Source of the DNA: CAYQPF01 sp964419225
GTDB taxonomy: Bacteria > Cloacimonadota > Cloacimonadia > Cloacimonadales > CAYQPF01
NCBI GenBank assembly: GCA_964419225.1
Contig: CAYQPF010000061.1
Coordinates: 1-27,246, forward strand
Direction of reading: 5' to 3'
Length of the DNA: 27,246 nucleotides
Under the pieces are notes generated by a model that worked only from the letters and a program-made list of their open reading frames with translations, was not told the origin of the DNA and did no database searches. Below, in pieces: positions 9,056-17,300 of this stretch. Positions within the stretch are counted from its first letter, which is position 1. Each line of letters begins with the position of its first letter. A program made the translations under genes and the position numbers.

Positions 9056-10129
9056 TTATTCTCCACTTTCGATCTTATAATATTTATCATATAAGTAACG
9101 TCTATAATAAGTCTCTACCATTACTCCCTTTAAACCATTCTTTTTGTACATATCATATACTTGTCTGTTTTCATTCTGAATCCAATCTGCAAACCATCGC
9201 TGCTCAACTACATTAACTTCACTTATTAACTTATCGGTAATGCTAATATACTCATGGTAGATTCTATCTTCCTGTTGAGATTTCTTCTTAGCTAAAATTT
9301 CAGCTTCAATTTGTTGCTTCTTGGTTAATTCTTTCTTTTGGTTATGTTCTTGTTCTTTAACAGATTCTTCCGAGGAAGTTTTATCAAAAACAGTAATAAT
9401 GTAACCCTGCAGATTATTAATACTTCCCTTCACAAACTTCATTTCAATTTCTTTTAGTTTCTTTTCTATGAACTGTAAGCTAAATTTAAGAGCATAATCA
9501 TTGGCTTTGTCATGATTGATTCCATACTTTCCTAGCAATAAAACAGCATCAGCATTCTCCTCTGAATGAGTTGATTTTGATTCGACAAAGGTGGAAGTAC
9601 CTGTTGTTTGCTGAGTATTCTGTGTTGTATTCTTTGTATCTATATTATCTAAAGTGGAATTGTCTCTGTACGTAAAGTTAGAATCCTGCTTTACGTAAAG
9701 TGGAATTTCCTCTTTACGTATGAACACTTCTTCTATTGCGGTGTTGAGCTTATTCCAATTTACAGAATACCAGGTCAATCTGCGAATATCTGTATAGAAA
9801 ACAACATAGCTATCGGTTGGTATTTCTTCTTTTTTAGGGTTGTATTTTTTAGCTATACTCTTAATAGCTCCTTCAAATTCCCAACGTGTAAATCCTAATT
9901 CTTCAGTCCAGGAATCACTAGGAACATATAGATCATGATTACATGGTTCTTTGAATTTGTAGAAAAGATTTTTCTTCTTGCTAGCCCAATAAATAATCTG
10001 ATGAAGCAAGATTGTAGGCAGTACTCCTCCTGTAATCTGATTAAGCTTAGGACGATAAATGATCAGACTCTTATCTTCAATAATAGTCTGAGTTAAGCTG
10101 GATGGGTATCCTAATCCGCTATGGTACAT
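9056..10129 (-). CDS. Putative replication initiator (winged-helix N-terminus, internal iterons)
   Basis: A 357-residue protein upstream of and touching parA. Residues ~1-125 (LIIYRPKLNQITGGVLPTIL...HQIIYWASKKK...SDSWTEELGFTRWEFEGAIKSIAKK) read like the winged-helix domains at the N-terminus of plasmid/phage replication initiators and replisome organisers. Residues ~130-190 are a low-complexity Thr/Gln/Asn linker. Residues ~270-300 form a charged Gln/Lys-rich helix (KKELTKKQQIEAEILAKKK), followed by a C-terminal domain with several Trp/Tyr. The linker DNA carries four 23-bp repeats (9646-9737), as origins lie inside lambda O and RepA_N-type rep genes. Start: ATG at 10129 with GAGGA seven bases upstream. 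Assignment as Rep is inferred from position, fold pattern and iterons, not from a named family match. Confidence 0.65.
   Translation of the reverse strand: MYHSGLGYPSSLTQTIIEDKSLIIYRPKLNQITGGVLPTILLHQIIYWASKKKNLFYKFKEPCNHDLYVPSDSWTEELGFTRWEFEGAIKSIAKKYNPKKEEIPTDSYVVFYTDIRRLTWYSVNWNKLNTAIEEVFIRKEEIPLYVKQDSNFTYRDNSTLDNIDTKNTTQNTQQTTGTSTFVESKSTHSEENADAVLLLGKYGINHDKANDYALKFSLQFIEKKLKEIEMKFVKGSINNLQGYIITVFDKTSSEESVKEQEHNQKKELTKKQQIEAEILAKKKSQQEDRIYHEYISITDKLISEVNVVEQRWFADWIQNENRQVYDMYKKNGLKGVMVETYYRRYLYDKYYKIESGE
9646..9737. repeat. Four tandem 23-bp iteron-like repeats inside the rep gene
   Basis: Copies begin at 9646, 9669, 9692 and 9715, exactly 23 bp apart. Copies 2-4 start with TACGTA; copies 2 and 3 share TACGTAAAGT; copies 1 and 3 share AAAGTGGAATT. 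Copy 4 is conserved only at its head. Around copy 3 the sequence CTTTACGTAAAG (9689-9700) is a perfect 12-bp palindrome. Since 23 is not a multiple of three, the repeats are read in different frames and cannot reflect a repeated peptide, so the similarity is at DNA level. Inferred origin iterons or Rep-binding sites. Confidence 0.7.
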
Positions 10130-10209
10130 TTATATGTCCTCATTGCTTAAATATAACAATATGAGTACTTTGCATAGTATTAGTTAAACCTGATTCAAGT
10201 ACTAATAAA

Positions 10210-10383
10210 TTATTGCTTAGGTTGTTCAACAGTTCTTTCTTCTGTTTTTTCTTGCTTTTCAATAAATATGTCCAGAGCTCTTCTGATCATCTCAACCTTG
10301 GAATATCCTTCTTTGGACATTTTATCGAGAAAATCCGCTTGTTTCTGGGTTAATAAAGCCATAACTTTTTTATATTTTTCCAT
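10210..10383 (-). CDS. 57-residue ribbon-helix-helix (CopG-like) protein
   Basis: An ATG at 10383 with AGAGG four bases upstream opens a 57-codon frame ending in TAA at 10210. The protein has the RHH layout: a short strand KKVMALLT (5-12), helix QKQADFLDKMSKEG (13-26), then YSKVEMIRRALDIFIEKQ (28-45) and a charged tail. This is the pattern of CopG/ParG/Arc-type DNA-binding dimers. It lies 80 bp upstream of rep in the same direction, so a repressor of rep-par transcription (copy control or partition regulation) is the likely job. An antitoxin role is possible, but no toxin gene is adjacent in the same transcript. Confidence 0.75.
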   Translation of the reverse strand: MEKYKKVMALLTQKQADFLDKMSKEGYSKVEMIRRALDIFIEKQEKTEERTVEQPKQ

Positions 10384-10669
10384 AAGACCTCTTCTATAAA
10401 GATAATAGAACTAATATGCACAGATTAGGTAAGGATTATATAATGTCAAGATTTTTTGAGGAAATATATGGTATAAATTGTCATCAATAATAATCTTAAT
10501 TATTAAGATTCTGCATGTAAGCAATTAAGTAACACAAGTTTATAATAAAACTACTTGTAGTAAAATATTTCTAAAAAACTTAAAATAATATTTTGCACAA
10601 TGTAAATTTGCACCTAAGTATTCATTGAATACCAGCACTTGGGATTTTGTAATCACAAATAATGAAAAG
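10384..10669. promoter_or_regulatory. AT-rich control region upstream of the RHH-rep-par genes
   Basis: No gene is seen here. It contains a 19-nt palindrome AATCTTAATTATTAAGATT (10492-10510, 9-bp arms around one base), two TTTGCAC copies 15 bp apart (10592-10598, 10607-10613), and an imperfect inverted repeat ACAAGT...ACTTGT around 10534-10558. On the minus strand TTGACA (10449-10444) is closely followed by TATATAATCC, so promoter boxes are present but not at the usual 17-bp spacing. Likely promoter/operator DNA for the RHH gene; an additional origin role is possible. Confidence 0.45.
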
Positions 10670-10721
10670 TTGAACGCGTTCAACTCTGTAATCAAGAATA
10701 TAACAACAAGTTACAAATTTG
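10670..10721. repeat. 52-bp direct repeat, copy B, with palindrome TTGAACGCGTTCAA
   Basis: The palindrome is at 10670-10683, followed by CTCTGTA (10684-10690), matching copy A at 7377-7397 exactly over 21 bp. The less conserved rest runs into the last codons of abiEii (stop at 10711). Together with copy A it encloses parB, parA, rep, the RHH gene and the control region, and nothing else. No third copy was noticed in the window. Confidence 0.75.
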
Positions 10722-11778
10722 ACATAAAATCAGAGTTTATTTCAAATACTTGCATCCAATAGAAATATGCTTCCGGATTTGCTCTTTTCAGTTTTCCTAA
10801 GTGCTTGTATTTTTCAGGAAACACATAGCTTTCTACATCTGTTCTTTTATTGTATTGTTGCAGATTGGTGTTGTGTTCCTTTAGAATTTTTGTTGCCAGA
10901 TAAGCTGCTTTAGCAGCAGATATAATCATTTCAATAACACGGTAATTGTAAACAATTGGAAAAGTTGAAAAACTTTTTAAGCCAGACAATAATTCTCGTG
11001 TCTTTTCTTCATTACCAGTATTGGAATTTGGAAAGTATGAAATCATAAGACTGGTCTCAATGATATCTATTAAAACATCCTCATAAGAGAAGCTGTTTTC
11101 TCTGAAACTGATTTCTTGCGATACAACTGATAGGAAGGAATCTCTTACGATGCTAAAATCATTTACTAAATCGAAAGAACGACCTATGTCGAATAACTGT
11201 TTGATTATTTCCATTGATTTGCTGGCTTTATATGGGACACCTGTAGTATTAGGAGCAAAAGCAGTGAGTTTGTCACCCAGAATAGACTCTAAGGTGGGGG
11301 TGTTGACATTGACAATATCTTCTTCGGTATCTATCCAGAATGATCTTATGGGTGTCTGAACAGTTACGGGATAAGAGTGCTTGTGAAAAAGTACATCAAG
11401 CAGAATGTAGTCTTCTCTGGAATTAACCACAGACTGGAAAAAGAATTTGTAGTGAGCTTTAGGAATACTGTTTCCTTTGCGAACATGTTCCTCGAATCTG
11501 CTGAAGATAGTGCCAGGAATGTGGTTCAGAATATTTTCAAGGTCATTTTTGCTTATTTCTGTATTTATATCAATATCTATGGAAAATCTTTGAGGTTCTT
11601 CAATCAGTAATATTAATGATGTTCCACCTCGAAATACAAAGTCAAATTTCTGTAATGCCAAAAGCTCAAGAAGTCCAAGAGCCAGAATCATTTTTTCACA
11701 AAGACCTGGGTCTATTTTATTTTTGCTACTTCTTAATGTGAGTATCCATTCTTTGCTGAAAGAATTAATTTTAATCAT
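10711..11778 (-). CDS. abiEii: AbiEii-type nucleotidyltransferase toxin (type IV toxin-antitoxin)
   Basis: A 355-residue toxin of the nucleotidyl-transferase AbiEii/AbiGii family (PF08843); characterised relatives modify tRNA 3' ends or other targets with NTPs and arrest growth. Seen: motif I FRGGTSLILLIEE with the downstream FSIDIDIN (the DxD metal pair), motif III LESILGDKLTAFAPN, and motif IV QLFDIGRSFD. These are the four conserved AbiEii motifs in order, so it is probably active. The start overlaps the antitoxin stop by four bases (ATGA), the usual coupled arrangement. Its last codons fall inside direct repeat copy B. Its role is likely element maintenance and/or abortive infection. Confidence 0.88.
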   Translation of the reverse strand: MIKINSFSKEWILTLRSSKNKIDPGLCEKMILALGLLELLALQKFDFVFRGGTSLILLIEEPQRFSIDIDINTEISKNDLENILNHIPGTIFSRFEEHVRKGNSIPKAHYKFFFQSVVNSREDYILLDVLFHKHSYPVTVQTPIRSFWIDTEEDIVNVNTPTLESILGDKLTAFAPNTTGVPYKASKSMEIIKQLFDIGRSFDLVNDFSIVRDSFLSVVSQEISFRENSFSYEDVLIDIIETSLMISYFPNSNTGNEEKTRELLSGLKSFSTFPIVYNYRVIEMIISAAKAAYLATKILKEHNTNLQQYNKRTDVESYVFPEKYKHLGKLKRANPEAYFYWMQVFEINSDFMSNL

Positions 11779-12521
11779 TTTAGAAATTCCCTTGATGCTT
11801 CGATGTTATTAAGCAGGATACTTTTTAATTCAACTTCTTTTTTTCTTCTTCTGGCATAATTCATTAGAGTAGTATAATTGATTTCGTACTTAGATAATGC
11901 TGTTTCAATTACTGTGATCATCTCACTGCCATGATAAGCATTTAGAATTTCTTTGTCGCAAAAAAGATCTACAATTAATTTTTCCAGTTTAGGGACAGGT
12001 ATCGTTTCAGATTTCTGAACAGGTGACTTACTGATTAATTGCTTGATTATTACAGAATCATTATTTTCAGTAACATATAATTCAATAGTTTTTTTGTCTG
12101 GCTCCAGATACAAATTTTTAATTTTTTTATCAACTAAGTGATAAAATACAGTCTGAATCATCTCTTTTTCGATTTCAAGGATAATTATTCCCTTCGATGC
12201 CTGATGTATAGAAAACTCATTGAGCCATAATGAATCCCAGATGCAATATTGAAGATCTTTGAATTCTTTACTGATAATATTGCAGAGATTAAGAAGCTTT
12301 TTCTCTATATGAGGAATGTAATTTTTTTTATTAGAGACTAGTTTGAAAGTATTGCGACTGATGGAAAGAATTATGTTCTGCTGCTTAAGTTTATAAATTC
12401 TCCATCTGAAAGTTGTATCTTTAAGCTCTGGATTAAAGGACTTCATATATTTAAAAAGTTCTTTCCTTTCAATAACATTCTTCCCTGAGAAATGCTTTAC
12501 TAATTCTTCAATTGATTCCAT
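11775..12521 (-). CDS. abiEi: AbiEi-type antitoxin / transcriptional regulator
   Basis: A 248-residue partner of the AbiEii toxin. The N-terminus (SIEELVKHFSGKNVIERKELFKYM...TFRWRIYKLKQQNIILSISRNTFKL) reads as a winged helix with the xRIxKLxxxGxI pattern of AbiEi antitoxins. The C-terminal PVPKLEKLIVDLFCDKEI...YHGSEMITVIETAL...NYTTLMNYARRR is typical of the DUF6577/AbiEi-like antitoxin domain. In type IV systems the antitoxin represses its own promoter and counteracts the toxin without a stable complex. Start: ATG behind AGAGGTG (12524-12530). A 13-bp palindrome lies 25 bp upstream of the start. Confidence 0.8.
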   Translation of the reverse strand: MESIEELVKHFSGKNVIERKELFKYMKSFNPELKDTTFRWRIYKLKQQNIILSISRNTFKLVSNKKNYIPHIEKKLLNLCNIISKEFKDLQYCIWDSLWLNEFSIHQASKGIIILEIEKEMIQTVFYHLVDKKIKNLYLEPDKKTIELYVTENNDSVIIKQLISKSPVQKSETIPVPKLEKLIVDLFCDKEILNAYHGSEMITVIETALSKYEINYTTLMNYARRRKKEVELKSILLNNIEASREFLK

Positions 12522-12545
12522 ACACCTCTTTTATTAAGTGCAAAC

Positions 12546-12558
12546 AAAAGACTCTTTT
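12546..12558. promoter_or_regulatory. Palindrome AAAAGACTCTTTT upstream of abiEi
   Basis: A perfect 13-nt palindrome (6-bp arms, one central base), 25 bp before the abiEi ATG. Two related direct repeats overlap or flank it: CTCTTTTATTAAGTG (12526-12540) and CTCTTTTAATAGAAAGTG (12552-12569). AbiEi proteins are known to autorepress through inverted repeats, so this is a reasonable operator candidate. Confidence 0.4.
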
Positions 12559-12569
12559 AATAGAAAGTG

Positions 12570-13073
12570 TCCATTGTTTGAATTGATGGTCAGTAGCTTA
12601 ATGCTTGATTTACAATTTAATACAAGAATTTCAAACTACTATCACTTTGATACTACCAAATCTCTCCCTGAATACTTGTCAAATGAATTATGAGTTCATT
12701 TGGATAGAATGAATTTGGAATAATTGTTTTTGCCACCGATTAAGGTAGCTCAGTTAGAATGTACCCTATGCTCTCTCTATATAAACTATTAAATGAATTT
12801 TTATTTCTACGTTTTGTACTTAAACCTCTATTAGATAATCCGGATTAAATATTCTATTAAGAGAATCAATGACAAAGCTTGCTATGCTTCTTCAAAATAT
12901 ACACTACTATCGAATTGAAAAATGTTAACTGTATAACTTGATTTTCTCTTTGAAAATATTTGATAAATGAGTTCAGTGCATCTTAGCATGTGGCTCATAT
13001 CTTTGGAATATAGAACTGTCAGAAAGGAACTTATACTCAATCACATTGTAATATGCATTTAACCGTTTTTTTA
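12570..13073. other. Non-coding stretch between abiEi and the cyclase-like gene
   Basis: About 500 bp of very AT-rich DNA without a convincing gene on either strand. It contains an inverted repeat AAATGAA (12681-12687) / TTCATTT (12695-12701) and, at 12744-12757, GGTAGCTCAGTTAG, which looks like a tRNA D-arm but has no acceptor stem, anticodon arm or T-arm partner. It could be degraded sequence or the edge of an inserted island. Confidence 0.5.
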
Positions 13074-13169
13074 TTGACATATACAAGCAAAGAATTAATT
13101 TTAATTTATGAAATGTTTTATAAATGAAGAAGTAATAATGAATTTTAAATTACTAAATAAATAGGAGGG
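13074..13169 (+). promoter_or_regulatory. Possible promoter and strong ribosome site of the cyclase-like gene
   Basis: TTGACA (13074-13079) is followed by several A/T hexamers such as TAATTT (13096-13101, 16-bp spacer), giving a plausible but unproven promoter. The ribosome site AGGAGGG (13163-13169), ten bases before the ATG, is clear and fixes the start. Confidence 0.4.
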
Positions 13170-13179
13170 TTTCTCATCC

Positions 13180-13944
13180 ATGAATGCAACATTCAAAAAA
13201 GATAAATTACCACTTAAAACAGGGTTCATCTGCATGATAGATGTGCTAGGTTATAAAAATATTGAATTTGAAAAAGTAAGAAATTTGTGGAATAAAATAA
13301 GCGATACTCTTGAGAAAACTGTAAAACGATTAGAGCAATCTGGTGTAATTCTTGAAAAAGTTTTTTTGTCTGACACTATCATTTTATTTTTTTCACTTAA
13401 TATAGATACTTATCCTGATATTTTAATTGAGGAAGTAGACAATGAAATACTAGTTAATTTCCTTTCAATAATTTTTCTAATTTCTTCCTCAATTCTTGGT
13501 ATTGGATTAGAACAAAGTATTTTGTTAAGAGGTGCTTTTAGCTATGGTGATTTTGTGTTTGATGACAATCTTAATTTATTTCATGGAAAAGGTATGTTAG
13601 AAGCTCATCAATGGTATGAAAGTACAGATTGGTCTGGTATAATTTTAACTCCATCTTTAGAATTTTTTTTAGATTCAAAACTTGAAACAAAAGACACAAT
13701 TATAAGTAATTTCATTTCTTTATATCCTGGTATTCCAATGAAAGCTGGATATGAAAAGTCAGTAAAGTATGCATTAAAATGGCTTGACTTAAAAATTAAT
13801 GATTCTTCTTATCCCATATTTCCATTAAAAAAATTTTTGCACTCGGCTTCAAAACTGAAAATGACTCCTGAAGTAATGAACAAAATTAGACATACCCAAC
13901 TCTTCATTAGTTTTCTAAATGAGGAAAATAGTATAGAATCTTAA
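13180..13944 (+). CDS. Class III nucleotidyl-cyclase-like protein (uncharacterised)
   Basis: A 254-residue single-domain protein, the only well supported plus-strand gene. It shows the order of elements of a class III adenylate/guanylate cyclase fold: a first strand with a metal-type Asp (GFICMIDVLGYKN, D21), a second acidic hairpin (VFLSDTIILFF, D65), then LLRGAFSYGDFVFDDNLNLFHGKGMLEAHQWYE (116-147). The RGA(I/F)S.G....D......G..L.EA pattern is shared by many uncharacterised bacterial cyclase-fold proteins and is reminiscent of Pycsar-type pyrimidine cyclases. There are no membrane segments and no fused sensor. The stop lies two bases from the stop of a convergent receiver gene, with no terminator between. 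No TIR or membrane effector of the Pycsar kind is next to it. Whether it makes a cyclic nucleotide, and which, cannot be told from the sequence. Confidence 0.6.
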   Translation: MNATFKKDKLPLKTGFICMIDVLGYKNIEFEKVRNLWNKISDTLEKTVKRLEQSGVILEKVFLSDTIILFFSLNIDTYPDILIEEVDNEILVNFLSIIFLISSSILGIGLEQSILLRGAFSYGDFVFDDNLNLFHGKGMLEAHQWYESTDWSGIILTPSLEFFLDSKLETKDTIISNFISLYPGIPMKAGYEKSVKYALKWLDLKINDSSYPIFPLKKFLHSASKLKMTPEVMNKIRHTQLFISFLNEENSIES

Positions 13945-13946
13945 AA

Positions 13947-14372
13947 TTATTTCTCAGAAAGTGTTTTAAAAAGATATTCTTGTAATTTTTTTGCAGGCCA
14001 TTCTTTTTTAATAAGATATGGAAGATCGCCAACAAGTAGAAGACTTTTCTCTTTAAGAGTATCCTTTGCACAGTTTGTAAAAATACAAAAAGGTATTTTA
14101 TTTTTCAGCAATTTAGGTATCCCAATATCTATTCCTGCACTTTGGCAATCGTAATCAGTGTTTGATGAAATTAGCTCAATTGTCAATCTTGGCTCCAACA
14201 TAATATCTAACAATGCGAAGTCATAAGTATTAGACTTTAGAACATTGTCTAAATCAGATAGTTGTGTACAAATATCGACTTTAAATTTATTTGATTCTTT
14301 AAGTCCTTCTATTAATAAACTCAAAAAAGCCTCTTCATCATCAATAATTAAAATGTTATATTTTGTTTTCAA
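13947..14372 (-). CDS. Stand-alone response-regulator receiver domain
   Basis: A 141-residue CheY-like receiver without an output domain. Seen: acidic pair D11-D12 (IIDDEEAF), phosphoacceptor D56 (ALLDIMLEP), Thr99 (CIFTN) and Lys122 (LIKKEW), so the full phosphorylation set is present. The start is a TTG at 14372, supported by GGAGG at 14379-14383 with exactly six bases between. The gene overlaps the 3' end of the histidine kinase by 17 bp and is surely its partner. With no DNA-binding or enzymatic domain it probably acts by protein contact or as a phosphate sink. Confidence 0.85.
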   Translation of the reverse strand: MKTKYNILIIDDEEAFLSLLIEGLKESNKFKVDICTQLSDLDNVLKSNTYDFALLDIMLEPRLTIELISSNTDYDCQSAGIDIGIPKLLKNKIPFCIFTNCAKDTLKEKSLLLVGDLPYLIKKEWPAKKLQEYLFKTLSEK

Positions 14373-17300
14373 TTTTAACCTCCATTTTATTTAAAGGAAT
14401 TTTAATTTGGAATTCTGTTAAATTGCCTAATTTTGTCAAACTAATATTTCCTGAGTAATATTTGTCTAAATACTGTTTTACAGTACTCAAGCCCAATCCT
14501 TTTCCAATAACAAACTTTTGAGCAGCAAGACTTCTCCAACCACTTTTAAAAATTAGCTCGGTTTGATTTTCTTCTATGGGAATACCAGTATTGCTTACTG
14601 CAAAGATTATATTTTGAAAAGAAGAATCCATATCAGCACTAAATAGAATTTTAGTTTTCTCAAAAGAATATTTTACGGCATTTTCGAGGATATTGTATAA
14701 GCATATTTCAAAAACTTTTTTATATGTATTATATTCCAAATTATTTAGATTGTCAGGACAATTAACTATAATTGAAACTCCTTTTTTTTGTGCTAATACA
14801 GACAATAAGCCGCAAATACGAGTCATTGAATCTTTTATTCTTAGCTTTCCTGGTTGATCTAAATCATTTGTGAATGTTCTATCTACTTGGAATTTAAATG
14901 AATCTGCAAATATGGATAAACTTAGCAATTGCTCAGGAAAATTATCTTTTACTACAATACCATTCTCATAACCAAAATCTTTTAATTGATTCAATAGTGA
15001 AAATCTTTTATTTTCTCCATAATTTGTCAGTTTTTCGCTATTTAGCTTAGCTTTCACAATATCGTATTTATTTATGTGCTCTTTCATATTAGATACCAAG
15101 GCTTCTAATCCAGAAGATAAACTGTCAAACTCATGTGTTGAAATTCTTATACTAGCCTGTTTCTCATCTATTTCATATGAATTAATTAATGCAATTCTCA
15201 AAAAACTCAAGAGTATTTTAATAAACCTTTTATCTTCTTCCGATACAATATGGTTCTTATCAATGAAAGCGATGAAAGAGCCAATTTTTATTTCTTCCCT
15301 ACTAAAAATAAATAATAGTATTGTATTATTTAGAGGGTCATACTTAGGGTATGAAACCCCTTTTAGTGTATCATCAATATAGCCGAAAATCTCTTCCAAA
15401 CAATATTGATTATGTTCTAAGAATAATAAGTCATTGTCTATTGTGTTCTTTTTAAAACTATCTATTATTAGATTGAATTTAGCAGTATGCAATTCAATTG
15501 TAGGTAATTTTTCGTGTGTTAACGTAATACTATCTGAGGTTGAAGCAGAAAAATATGGATTCAACCTATTGTTGAAGGTATCAATTTTATGTATGGCAAC
15601 AAAATCACATTGAGCCTTGTTCTGAATGTTTTTACAAATCTGACTAATTAAATTTTCAGAGCTATAGTTTTTATTTAGTATTTTTACTATATCCCAAATT
15701 GCTACATCATTCTCATCTGATTTCCACGCATCATTTATTATAATAGCTATGTGACTGCTAATAGCTTTTACTACCTGCATGTCCATTTTAGAAAATGGCT
15801 TTTCACCATAGTTTAAAAAGCGAATACATCCAATTATTGCATTATCACATATTAACGGGCAAAACAAAAGCTGTATGTCAGTATTCTTTGATTTTATTAA
15901 TTCTTTTTGAATACAATACTCAAGTTCTTGATCCAAATATACTTGGTTTATTTTTATTCTTTCGTTTTCAGGCATATTATCCCAAACTTTGCTTATTCTA
16001 ATAAACTCTGTTGAATTAGATAAATTTACTATGTTAAGTAATGGTAGCAAAGTGATATTATTAAAATTAATTTTGCACCTGTTTACATAAAAGCCAGTAA
16101 TGTTATCTCCTAACGAATAACTCTCCTCAGCTGATTTCTTAGGAGAAGGTATATCACGAGAAAATGCAATTTCTTTTCTCTCAATTTGTTTTTCTAATTT
16201 GTTTGGGCTAAATTGAAATACTGAAGCTGATATACATTGAAGATCACTGCAAACTTGTTTTAAAAGTGTAGTTATTATATTTTTAGCTCCGACGGTTACA
16301 TCGCAAAGATGACCTAATTCCAATAATCTCTTTGAAACCTCTCTTTCTTGAATACCAAAAATAGCTGCTGAAAGAAATGCCGAAAATGAAGTGTAACTAG
16401 CATGAACTTCTGGTAAATGTCTTTCAACACCATCTATAGTAAGATTATCATCATTATCAATTATAATAATTCCGATTTGCTTTTTTTGAAAGACAAGAGG
16501 TATTAATATACACCGACAATCCTTTTTAATGTTGAACCATTTTTCAGAAAACTCTGAATGATCCAAAACTGTAACCCGTTTGTAAAAATCTCGATCTATT
16601 TCATTGATTTTGTTAATTTGTTTATATGGGATAACAATAGAAGAATTAGAAAGTGGGTCTCCAAGTTCTTTTTTAATTAAGATGTTAAAATCTGTATCAA
16701 AAACGCTATCTTGTGTTACATCAATACCAGCTTCAAAAAATTGGAAATTAGAGTATGAAAGATCCTTGAATGTTTCTTTACATTGTTGAAGAAAAGAATC
16801 ATATGAATTAGCTGTTGTCAAATCATGTCGATGAATATCTATAATACTCTTGTCATACGTCTTTCGTACAACTTTTACTATACATAAATGTTTGTTTTCA
16901 CGTTTATCTCTTAAATTATTATCTAAAAAAGCTGAATTCACTACACTGACATAATAAGATCTTCCTTTATAATCCTCAACCTTTAAATCGTCCAGTCTAT
17001 TGGTATTATACTTTTTTGAAGAATCCCATTTATCAATGCAATGCACAAATGATTGATTATTATTTACATTGCAATTCACAATATCAAGGCATCTTTTACC
17101 AATAATATTGTTTTTGTGAAAAGTTTTTCTTCTTTTGTTAGCCCAAATTATATAGCCATTACAATCAATTAAAGAAATCCCATAATCAATACTGTGAAGA
17201 ATTTTATCTGCCCAATTAGAATTATTAGAATTATCAAAAACACTATAAATATCATAAACGACACTAAGTATATATGCAGTAAGTATTGCTTGTAAATCAG

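Noticed and set aside
12733..12780. tRNA-like D-arm sequence GGTAGCTCAGTTAG
   Set aside because: No matching acceptor stem, anticodon stem or T-arm (GGTTCGAATCC-like) follows within 60 bp, so it is not a tRNA gene; at most a degraded remnant or chance.
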